Shown: positions 1-6,782 of the stretch, piece after piece
Numbering within the stretch: position 1 is the stretch's first letter
How the letters are laid out: every line of letters begins with the position of its first letter
Assembly (NCBI RefSeq): GCF_036013525.1
Contig: NZ_CP107853.1
Coordinates: 8,928,001 to 8,992,000, forward strand
Length of the DNA stretch: 64,000 bases
Origin: Nonomuraea sp. NBC_00507
Lineage (GTDB): Bacteria > Actinomycetota > Actinomycetes > Streptosporangiales > Streptosporangiaceae
Direction: 5' to 3'
Notes under the pieces: model-generated
What the model was told of the DNA's origin: nothing
Databases searched by the model: none
The model's input: only the letters and a program-made list of their open reading frames with translations
Program-made: the position numbers and the translations under genes

Positions 1-903
1 GCAAAGTTCGAATACGAGAGAGCCGACAGCGTGCCGCACGCGATCGAGCTCCTGGCGCGGTACGGTCCCGAGGCCAGGATCGTGGCCGGCGGGCACAGCC
101 TCATCCCGATGATGAAGCTCCGCCTGGCCCAGCCCGAGGCGCTGATCGACATCAACGGCCTGGCCGAGCTGGGGCGAATCGCCGTGGAGGGCGACGAGCT
201 GGCTATCGGCGCACTGGTACGGCACGCAGAGCTGCTCGACAGCACAATCGCAACCGACCTTTTCCCGATATTTCGGGACGCTGAGCAAGTTATTGCCGAC
301 CCGATAGTAAGAAATCGGGGGACCGTAGGGGGCTCATTGTGCCAGGGCGATCCTTCTGAGGATTTGTCGGCCGTCTTCTCGGCCTTAAGGGCGTCAGCGG
401 TCATCCAGGGGCCGGGCGGCACGCGTACGGTGCCGATCCGCGCGTTCCACCGCGGCCCGTACGAGACCGCCGTCGGGGACGGCGAGCTGCTGATCCAGCT
501 GCGCGTGCCGGTCACACCCGGCACCGGCAGCGCGTACGCGAAGGTCGAGCGGCGCGTCGGCGACTGGCCGGTGGCGGCGGCCGGAGCGGTGATCACCGTG
601 CGGGACGGCATGATCGCGCAGGCGGGCATCGGGCTGACCGCGGTCGGCGCCGAGCACTTCTGCGCCCCTGAGGCCGAAGCCTTCCTCCAGGGCGAGGCGC
701 CGGGCGAGGAGGCATTCGCCCAGGCGGCCAGGATCGCGGCCGAGCACTGCGAGCCGCACGCCGACCAGCGCGGCCCCGCCGACTACAAGCGCCACCTGGC
801 CGCCGAGCTGACCAAGCGGGCACTGGCCAGGGCGCAGCTGAATGTCGCCGGGTCCGCGACAGATCCGAATGTCGCCGGGTCCGCGACAGAAAAGAGGATC
901 TGA
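1..903 (+). CDS. coxM: CO dehydrogenase FAD-binding medium subunit (5' end outside window)
   Basis: This subunit carries the FAD that passes electrons from the CO dehydrogenase iron-sulfur clusters to the respiratory chain. The reading frame is already open at base 1, and the visible protein begins AKFEYERADS, just inside the usual CoxM N-terminus, so only a few codons are missing. The FAD-binding signatures AGGHSLIPMMKLRL and RNRGTVGGSLCQGDPSEDL are both present. The gene order M-S-L is the canonical form I cox order. The last 20 or so residues are unusual: the motif NVAGSAT occurs twice, encoded by a tandem 27-bp DNA repeat placed just before the stop codon. coxS starts one base after the stop, so translation is probably coupled. 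The family assignment is secure. Confidence 0.93.
   Translation, partial: AKFEYERADSVPHAIELLARYGPEARIVAGGHSLIPMMKLRLAQPEALIDINGLAELGRIAVEGDELAIGALVRHAELLDSTIATDLFPIFRDAEQVIADPIVRNRGTVGGSLCQGDPSEDLSAVFSALRASAVIQGPGGTRTVPIRAFHRGPYETAVGDGELLIQLRVPVTPGTGSAYAKVERRVGDWPVAAAGAVITVRDGMIAQAGIGLTAVGAEHFCAPEAEAFLQGEAPGEEAFAQAARIAAEHCEPHADQRGPADYKRHLAAELTKRALARAQLNVAGSATDPNVAGSATEKRI
843..888 (+). repeat. Two tandem copies of a palindromic repeat in the 3' end of coxM
   Basis: Copies at 843-861 and 870-888 both read TGTCGC-CGGGTCC-GCGACA, a 6-bp perfect inverted repeat around a 7-base loop, with an exact 27-bp period. Each copy is translated as NVAGSAT. A third, one-base variant lies at the end of coxS. 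I saw no other copy in the window, though I could not search exhaustively. Confidence 0.85.
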
Positions 904-904
904 G

Positions 905-1402
905 ATGCGGATCACGGTGACGGTGAATGGGCAGCCGCACACGAGAGAGGTCGAGCCGAGGCTGCTGCTCGTGCACTTCCTGCGCGACGAGCTGAGCCTG
1001 ACCGGCACCCACTGGGGTTGCGACACCTCCAACTGCGGTGTCTGCACGGTCCAGCTGGACGGCGTGCCGGTCAAGTCGTGCACGGTGCTGGCGGTCATGG
1101 CCGACGGCCACGAGGTGACCACGGTGGAGGGGCTGGAGCGGGACGGCGAGCTGGACGCGGTGCAGAAGGGGTTCGTGGAGTGCCACGGGCTGCAGTGCGG
1201 GTTCTGCACACCGGGCATGCTGCTGACCGCGCGCGCCCTCCTCGACCGCGTGCCCGACCCCGACGAGGGCCAGATCCGCGAGGCCATCTCGGGACAGCTG
1301 TGCCGGTGCACCGGCTACGAGAACATCGTCCGTTCGATCAGGTGGGCGGCTGAAGCGAGTCTGAATGTCGCCGAGTCCGCGACGGAGGCGAAGCAGCAGT
1401 GA
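905..1402 (+). CDS. coxS: CO dehydrogenase iron-sulfur small subunit
   Basis: This 165-residue subunit holds two [2Fe-2S] clusters that relay electrons from the molybdenum-copper site in CoxL to the FAD in CoxM. The plant-ferredoxin-type cluster ligands are C39, C44, C47 and C59; the second cluster uses C98, C101, C133 and C135 (CGFCTPG and CRCTGY motifs). I chose the ATG at 905 because it follows the coxM stop by one base and has AAAGAGGA upstream; an upstream in-frame start would run through the coxM repeat. The C-terminus carries an extra tail, LNVAESATEAKQQ, encoded by a third copy of the coxM palindrome. Its stop overlaps the coxL start. Confidence 0.95.
   Translation: MRITVTVNGQPHTREVEPRLLLVHFLRDELSLTGTHWGCDTSNCGVCTVQLDGVPVKSCTVLAVMADGHEVTTVEGLERDGELDAVQKGFVECHGLQCGFCTPGMLLTARALLDRVPDPDEGQIREAISGQLCRCTGYENIVRSIRWAAEASLNVAESATEAKQQ
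1366..1384 (+). repeat. Third copy of the cox palindromic repeat, at the 3' end of coxS
   Basis: The sequence is TGTCGC-CGAGTCC-GCGACG, differing from the coxM copies in one loop base and at the outermost base, where the pair becomes T-G. It is read in the same phase as in coxM, giving NVAESAT, and again sits shortly before a stop codon. Confidence 0.8.
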
Positions 1403-3747
1403 GCTACGGACCCATGCACCGCAAAGAGGACGCCCGCTTCATCCGGGGGCGCGGCAACTACACCGACGACGTACGGCTCCCTGGCATGCTGTACGGCGCC
1501 GTGCTGCGCAGCCCGCACGCCCACGCGAAGATCGTCTCCATCGACACCAGCGCCGCCGAGGCGCATCCGAAGGTCAAGGCCGTCATCACGGGCCAGACCC
1601 TCGCCGGGCTCGGCCTGGCCTGGATGCCCACGCTGTCGCAGGACACGCAGGCGGTGCTGGCCACGGACAAGGTGCGCTTCCAGGGGCAGGAGGTCGCGTT
1701 CGTGGTGGCCGAGGACGCCTACGCGGCCCGCGACGCGCTGGAGCTGATCGACGTCGAGTACGACCCCCTCGACGCGGTCATCGACGCCAGGAAGGCCCTC
1801 GACCAGGACGCCCCGGTGATCAGGGACGACCTCGAGGGCCGGACGGACAACCACATCTTCGACTGGGAGGCCGGCGACCGGGCCCGCACCGACGCGCTCT
1901 TCGAGCAGGCCGAGGTGAAAGTCGCGCAGGACATGCTCTACCCGCGCGTGCACCCCGCGCCGCTGGAGACCTGCGGCGCGGTCACCGACTTCGACAAGGT
2001 CACCGGCAAGCTCACCGTCTGGTGCCCGACGCAGGCGCCGCACGCGCACCGCACGTTGTACGCGATGGTGGCCGGGCTGCCGGAGCACAAGATCCGGGTG
2101 ATCTCGCCGGACATCGGCGGCGGCTTCGGAGGAAAAGTCGGGATCTATCCCGGGTATGTCTGTGCGATCGTCGGCTCCATCGTCACCGGCCGCCCGGTCA
2201 AGTGGATGGAGGACCGCTCCGAGAACCTCATGAGCACCGCCTTCGCCCGCGACTACCACATGCACGGCGAGATCGCCGCGACCCGCGACGGCAGGATCCA
2301 GGCGATCCGGGTGAAGGTGCTGGCCGACCATGGCGCGTTCAACGGCACCGCGCAGCCGACCAAGTTCCCCGCCGGGTTCTTCCACGTCTTCTCCGGCTCG
2401 TACGACATCGAGGCCGCCCACTGCGAGGTCACCGGCGTCTACACCAACAAGGCCCCCGGCGGCGTGGCCTACGCCTGCTCCTTCCGCGTCACCGAGGCGG
2501 TCTACCTGGTCGAGCGCATGGTCGACGTCCTGGCCGACCAGTTGAGCATGGACCCGGCCGACCTGCGGATGCGCAACCTGCTCAAACCCGAGCAGTTCCC
2601 GTACCACTCCCCCACCGGCTGGGAGTACGACTCCGGCGACTACCCCAAGGCGCTGCGCCTGGCCATGGACATGATCGGCTACGACAAGCTCCGCGCCGAG
2701 CAGGCCGACAAGCGGGCCAGGGGCGAGGTGATGGGCATCGGCGTCAGCTTCTTCACCGAGGCCGTGGGCGCGGGCCCGCGCAAGCACATGGACATCCTGG
2801 GCCTCGGCATGGCCGACGGGGCCGAGCTGCGCGTGCACCCGACGGGCAAGGCCGTGCTGCGGGTGTCGTGCCAGTCGCAGGGCCAGGGCCATGAGACGAC
2901 GTTCGCGCAGATCGTCGGGCAGGAGCTGGGCATCCCGGCCGACGATGTGGAGGTCGTGCACGGCGACACCGACCAGACGCCGTTCGGCCTCGGCACGTAC
3001 GGATCCCGCTCCACCCCGGTCTCCGGCGCGGCCACCGCGATCGTAGCCAGGAAGGTGCGCGACCGGGCCAAGATCGTGGCGGCGGCCATGCTGGAGGCCG
3101 CGCCGGACGACCTGGAGTGGGCCGACGGCAAGTGGTCGATCGTCGGCGACCCGTCCGCCGGCAAGTCGATGGCCGAGATCGCGCTGGCCGCGCACTCGAA
3201 CCTGGAGCTGCCCGAGGGGGTGGAGGGCCATCTGGACGCGGTGACCGTCTACAACCCGCCGAACCTGACGTATCCGTTCGGGGCGTACATCTGCGTCGTG
3301 GACCTCGATCCCGGGACGGGGCAGGTGAAGGTGCGCAGGTTCGTGGCGGTGGACGATTGCGGGGTGCGGATCAACCCCATGATCGTCGAGGGGCAGATCC
3401 ACGGCGGGCTGGCCGACGGGGTCGGGATGGCGCTCATGCAGGTGATGGCGTTCGACGAGGACGGCAACCACCTGGGGGCGTCGTTCATGGACTACCTGCT
3501 GCCGACCTCGATGGAGTGCCCGTCGTGGGAGCTGGGCGAGACCGTGACGCCGTCGCCGACGCACCCGATCGGGGCCAAGGGCGTGGGCGAGTCGGCCACG
3601 GTGGGCTCCCCCGCGGCCGTGGTCAACGCCGTGGTGGACGCGCTGGGGCCGTACGGGGTGCGGCACGCGGACATGCCGCTCACTCCGGCGAATGTGTGGC
3701 GCGTCATCAACGGCGACCCGTTCCGCACGGACCTGGCCATCCCATGA
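1399..3747 (+). CDS. coxL: Form I aerobic CO dehydrogenase large (Mo-Cu) subunit
   Basis: This is the catalytic subunit that oxidises CO with water to CO2 at a Mo-Cu site with molybdopterin cytosine dinucleotide. The 782-residue protein has the form I active-site loop AYACSFR at residues 357-363, so C360 is the predicted copper-ligating cysteine; form II enzymes and other xanthine-oxidase relatives have AYxGAGR instead. Cofactor motifs GGGFGGK and GAKGVGES, the latter with the catalytic Glu, are intact. The GTG start at 1399 overlaps the coxS stop (GTGA). The next gene overlaps its end by ATGA, so M-S-L-F behave as one transcript. Form I identity, and so probable scavenging of atmospheric or soil CO, follows from the loop motif and gene order. 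Confidence 0.95.
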   Translation: MSYGPMHRKEDARFIRGRGNYTDDVRLPGMLYGAVLRSPHAHAKIVSIDTSAAEAHPKVKAVITGQTLAGLGLAWMPTLSQDTQAVLATDKVRFQGQEVAFVVAEDAYAARDALELIDVEYDPLDAVIDARKALDQDAPVIRDDLEGRTDNHIFDWEAGDRARTDALFEQAEVKVAQDMLYPRVHPAPLETCGAVTDFDKVTGKLTVWCPTQAPHAHRTLYAMVAGLPEHKIRVISPDIGGGFGGKVGIYPGYVCAIVGSIVTGRPVKWMEDRSENLMSTAFARDYHMHGEIAATRDGRIQAIRVKVLADHGAFNGTAQPTKFPAGFFHVFSGSYDIEAAHCEVTGVYTNKAPGGVAYACSFRVTEAVYLVERMVDVLADQLSMDPADLRMRNLLKPEQFPYHSPTGWEYDSGDYPKALRLAMDMIGYDKLRAEQADKRARGEVMGIGVSFFTEAVGAGPRKHMDILGLGMADGAELRVHPTGKAVLRVSCQSQGQGHETTFAQIVGQELGIPADDVEVVHGDTDQTPFGLGTYGSRSTPVSGAATAIVARKVRDRAKIVAAAMLEAAPDDLEWADGKWSIVGDPSAGKSMAEIALAAHSNLELPEGVEGHLDAVTVYNPPNLTYPFGAYICVVDLDPGTGQVKVRRFVAVDDCGVRINPMIVEGQIHGGLADGVGMALMQVMAFDEDGNHLGASFMDYLLPTSMECPSWELGETVTPSPTHPIGAKGVGESATVGSPAAVVNAVVDALGPYGVRHADMPLTPANVWRVINGDPFRTDLAIP

Positions 3748-4490
3748 GTGATTTCCTCGGTATGCCGGCGCCCCGCAAGCGGGCGCCGGCCGCCCTGGAC
3801 GTCCAGGCCAGGGTGGCGGAGCTGCGGTCGGGGCGGGAGCCGTACGTCCTGGCCACCGTCGTGCGCGCGCAGCGGCCGACCAGCGCGAAGGCGGGCGACC
3901 GCGCGCTGGTGCTGCCCGACGGCACGATCGAGGGGTTCGTCGGCGGCGTCTGCGCCGCTGACACGGTGCGGGCGCAGGGCCTGCGGCTGCTCGAGCTCCG
4001 CCGGCCGCCGGGACAGACCACGCTGCTGCGGATCACCCCGGAAGCCGGCGAGCCGCACGAGGAGGAGGGCCTGGTGGCGGTGGGTCAGCCCTGCCTGTCC
4101 GGCGGCACACTGGAGATCTTCCTCGAGGCGGTGCTCCCGCCCGTCCTGGTCCACGTGTACGGCGACAGCCCCATCGCCCGGGCCTTCGCCGCCGTGGGCA
4201 GGGCGATGGGCTACCAGGTGGAGACGGACGCGGGTGCGGCGATCGCCGACGACACCGCGGCCGTGCTCGTCGCCTCGCACGGCGTGGGCGAGGAGCCGGT
4301 GCTGCGTGCCGCGCTGGCCAAGGACGTGCCGTACGTGGCGCTGATCGCCAGCCGCAGGCGCGGCGCGGCGGTGCTGGCGGGTGTGGAGGGAGGTGAGCGG
4401 GTGCACGTTCCGGCGGGTCTGGACATAGGGGCCAGAACGCCTGGTGAGGTGGCGGTGTCGGTGTATGCGGAGTTGATCAGCACGCGTTGA
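3744..4490 (+). CDS. XdhC/CoxF family molybdenum-enzyme maturation factor
   Basis: The 248-residue product belongs to the XdhC/CoxF family, which delivers sulfurated molybdenum cofactor to xanthine-oxidase-type enzymes. It has the N-terminal XdhC_CoxI region, including GFVGGVCAAD where the family has its conserved Gly-Gly-x-Cys, and a C-terminal Rossmann-like half (VHVYGDSPIARAFAAVGRAMGY). The ATG overlaps the coxL stop (ATGA), tying it to CO dehydrogenase assembly. The AAA ATPase CoxD, the VWA protein CoxE and CoxG, usual in form I clusters, do not follow and would have to lie upstream of the window or elsewhere. Family is clear; the exact coxF equivalence is inference. Confidence 0.8.
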   Translation: MSDFLGMPAPRKRAPAALDVQARVAELRSGREPYVLATVVRAQRPTSAKAGDRALVLPDGTIEGFVGGVCAADTVRAQGLRLLELRRPPGQTTLLRITPEAGEPHEEEGLVAVGQPCLSGGTLEIFLEAVLPPVLVHVYGDSPIARAFAAVGRAMGYQVETDAGAAIADDTAAVLVASHGVGEEPVLRAALAKDVPYVALIASRRRGAAVLAGVEGGERVHVPAGLDIGARTPGEVAVSVYAELISTR

Positions 4491-4589
4491 TCAGGGGTAT
4501 TCGGAAGCGCGGCGGCCGGGTAGGGCAAGAGAGGGAAAAGCCACAGCCTCGGGGACCCCCTCCTGCTCCCGGAGAGCGAAGGGACATTG

Positions 4590-5381
4590 ATGCTCACGCA
4601 AACGGCCAGCCAACCACCGCAGCTCATCGACGATCGCCCGGTGTCGCAGCCGGGGAGCCTCGAGAGGGGGATCGACATCCTCCTCGCACTGAGCGCGGCC
4701 TCGAGACCGGTCAGCCTGGCGCAGCTGTGCCGCAGCACGGGCCTGCCCAAGTCGACCGCGCACCGGATCCTGGGCGTGCTGTGCTCGCGCGAGCTGGCCA
4801 CCCGGGTGGGAAACGGCTACCTGCCCGGCGCGTTGCTGGAGACGATGGCGGGCCTCGCCCGCGCCCGGGTGCCCGGCACCCGCCGGGTCGTGCTGCCGTA
4901 CCTGCAATACCTGTACGAGACCACCCGGCAGACGGTGAACCTGGCCGTGCCCTCCGGCCTGGAGGCCCGTTACGTCGAACGGCTCTACGGCCACAACCGG
5001 GTCTGCTCCCCCTCCGACGGCCTGGACCGGGCGCCGCTGCACTGCACGGCGACCGGCAAGGCGTTGCTCGCGTTCGACCCGAGGCTGCGTGAGGAGGTGC
5101 TGGCGCGCGGCTCGTTCGAGCGCATGACGCGCCGGACGATCATCAGCCTGCCGGGGCTGGAACGCGAGTTGGCCCAGGTGCGCCGGCACGGCCTGGCGTA
5201 CGCGCAGGAAGAGTTCGTGGAGGGCGTGGTCTGCGTGGCGGCCCCGGTGTTCGGTCCTGGCGGCCGCATCTGCATGTCCCTGGGGGTGGCCGCGCGCGCC
5301 CACGCGGTGCCGCTCGGCAAGCTGGGCATCGCCGTGCGCGGGGCCGCCCAGGCCATCTCCGCCGCGCTTCTCGGCGTGTAG
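4590..5381 (+). CDS. IclR family transcriptional regulator
   Basis: The 263-residue protein has an N-terminal winged helix (residues about 22-80, GSLERGIDILLAL then GLPKSTAHRILGVL) and a C-terminal IclR effector domain ending in a conserved pattern around C212-V213 (EGVVCVAAPVFGPGG). IclR proteins bind small organic acids or aromatics and act as repressors or activators. I prefer the ATG at 4590, about 6 bases after GAAGGG, over the TTG at 4587. It lies 99 bp downstream of the cox operon on the same strand and could regulate it, but paired palindromes directly after its stop suggest it also, or instead, controls the following P450-like gene. Effector unknown. Confidence 0.88.
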   Translation: MLTQTASQPPQLIDDRPVSQPGSLERGIDILLALSAASRPVSLAQLCRSTGLPKSTAHRILGVLCSRELATRVGNGYLPGALLETMAGLARARVPGTRRVVLPYLQYLYETTRQTVNLAVPSGLEARYVERLYGHNRVCSPSDGLDRAPLHCTATGKALLAFDPRLREEVLARGSFERMTRRTIISLPGLERELAQVRRHGLAYAQEEFVEGVVCVAAPVFGPGGRICMSLGVAARAHAVPLGKLGIAVRGAAQAISAALLGV

Positions 5382-5382
5382 A

Positions 5383-5435
5383 CGTTCCGATCACTGGAAC
5401 GCTCCATCGCTCCGCGACCGCAAGCGTTCCAGTGA
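5383..5435. promoter_or_regulatory. Paired palindromic operators between IclR gene and P450-like gene
   Basis: Site 1 is CGTTCC-GATCACT-GGAACG (5383-5401). The segment TCACTGGAACGCT (5391-5403) recurs as an exact reverse complement at 5423-5435, so a second, weaker copy of the same site lies in opposite orientation. Symmetric GTTCC/GGAAC arms fit an IclR-type operator. Binding by the adjacent regulator is inferred. Confidence 0.55.
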
Positions 5436-5488
5436 CCGAAACCCGTGATTGCGGGCGCCCCGCCGCAGCGATCACATCAGGGGCATGA

Positions 5489-6712
5489 ATGTCCTTCCCG
5501 CCACGGCCATCCAGGAGGCGTCACCGGCCCGCCGCATCCCGGGCGCCCAGGCGCAGGTCGAGCGGCGGGTCGCGGGTGCCTAGGGGGCTGCCCAGGGCGA
5601 CCGCGCTGGAGAGCCTGCGCCTCGCGGCCGCCCTCGTGCCCCCGGGCGCGCCACACGTGGCAGCCGGGCGCGACCTGCTGCGCGGCAGGCCCCTGCTGGC
5701 CGACCTCGAATCCCGGTACGGCGGCCGCCCCGTGCTGGTCCGCGGCCGGAGGGGCCCGGCGCTGCTGGTGTTGTCCCGACGCGACGCGCTGCGCGTGCTG
5801 GAGGACGAGCGGGGCGCCTACGCGCCGGCCCGTGACGAGCGCAGGTTGAGCCTGCCGACGGACGTCCTGCGCCCGGCGTTCATCGAGATCGCCCGCGAGG
5901 AGGCCGCGGAGCTGGCCGACGGCGTGGTGGGCTACGAGCGGCTCGACGCCCGCTGGCAGCGCGTGGCCAGGCGCTGCGTGTACGGCGACGGCGCGGCCGG
6001 CGACGAGGAGCTCACCACCCTGCTGGCGCGGCTGGGCAGGCACCAGGCGGGGCGCCGCCAGGAGATCCTCTCCGGCCGCTACGACGCGCGGATCCTCGAC
6101 CACCTGCGCCGAGCCGAGCCGGGCAGCGTGGCCGGCCTGATCGCCGAGACCTCCGGCGAGGCGGAGTCGCGCCGGCTCATGCAGGCCGCGTTCTGGCTGA
6201 TGGGGCTCGGCGTCGCCGCGACGGGCCTCATGCAGACGCTGGCGTTGCTCGCCATCCACCCGAGTCATCGCAAGGCGGCCCGCGCGGACTCCCAGCATCT
6301 GCGGGCCTGCCTGCGCGAGGCACTGCGGCTGTGGCCGCCGGTCCCCGCGCTGTCCCGGGTCACCACCGTGAGCACCGAGTGGTGCGGCACCACCGTGCCC
6401 GCGGGCACCACCGTGCTGGTGCCGCTCGCCGCGCACCAGCGCAGCGCGCGCCTGCCGTACGCGAACACGTTCGCGCCCGAGATCTGGCTCGACGGCACCG
6501 CGGCGGGCGAATGGTGGGCCCGGCCGGGCTGCGACGGCGTGCACCTGACGCTCGCGGTCGGCACGGCCTTCCTGGGCGGCCTGCTGCGGGCCGCCCGCCC
6601 CAAGCCGGTCGGGCGGCTGCTCTCGCCGCACCGGCCGCTCCCGTACACGCTCAACGTCTCGCGGCTGCGGGTGAGGATGCGCCCGGCCCGCCGCGGACCC
6701 GCTCAGCCCTGA
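5489..6712 (+). CDS. Divergent cytochrome P450-like protein
   Basis: The 407-residue protein reads as a shortened cytochrome P450. The K-helix ExxR motif is present (E277 and R280 in REALRLWPPVP), followed by a beta-rich segment (CGTTVPAGTTVLVPL) typical of the region before the heme loop. The heme loop is unusual: RPGCDG supplies a cysteine at C348, but the normal FxxGxxxC signature is lost and Trp residues precede it. The I-helix acid-alcohol pair is not evident either (GLGVAATGL). It may be a catalytically altered P450 or a specialised clade. The N-terminal 35 residues are Arg/Pro/Ser-rich and may be untranslated if a later start is used. A typical partner ferredoxin gene is absent. Confidence 0.65.
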   Translation: MSFPPRPSRRRHRPAASRAPRRRSSGGSRVPRGLPRATALESLRLAAALVPPGAPHVAAGRDLLRGRPLLADLESRYGGRPVLVRGRRGPALLVLSRRDALRVLEDERGAYAPARDERRLSLPTDVLRPAFIEIAREEAAELADGVVGYERLDARWQRVARRCVYGDGAAGDEELTTLLARLGRHQAGRRQEILSGRYDARILDHLRRAEPGSVAGLIAETSGEAESRRLMQAAFWLMGLGVAATGLMQTLALLAIHPSHRKAARADSQHLRACLREALRLWPPVPALSRVTTVSTEWCGTTVPAGTTVLVPLAAHQRSARLPYANTFAPEIWLDGTAAGEWWARPGCDGVHLTLAVGTAFLGGLLRAARPKPVGRLLSPHRPLPYTLNVSRLRVRMRPARRGPAQP

Positions 6713-6782
6713 GGGGTGCCTGGTCAAGGCCAGTGGCCGACGTAGAGGCCCGTCCTCCGTTAGAGTCTGGGGTACAAACGGG

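Noticed and set aside
843..888. CRISPR-like array in coxM
   Set aside because: Only two units, an 8-base interval and in-frame coding; a REP-like repeat explains it better.
1315..3666. Long minus-strand open frame of 783 codons opposite coxL
   Set aside because: Its translation is His/Arg/Val-rich without domain motifs. It is the usual antisense shadow of a high-GC gene with strong third-position GC.
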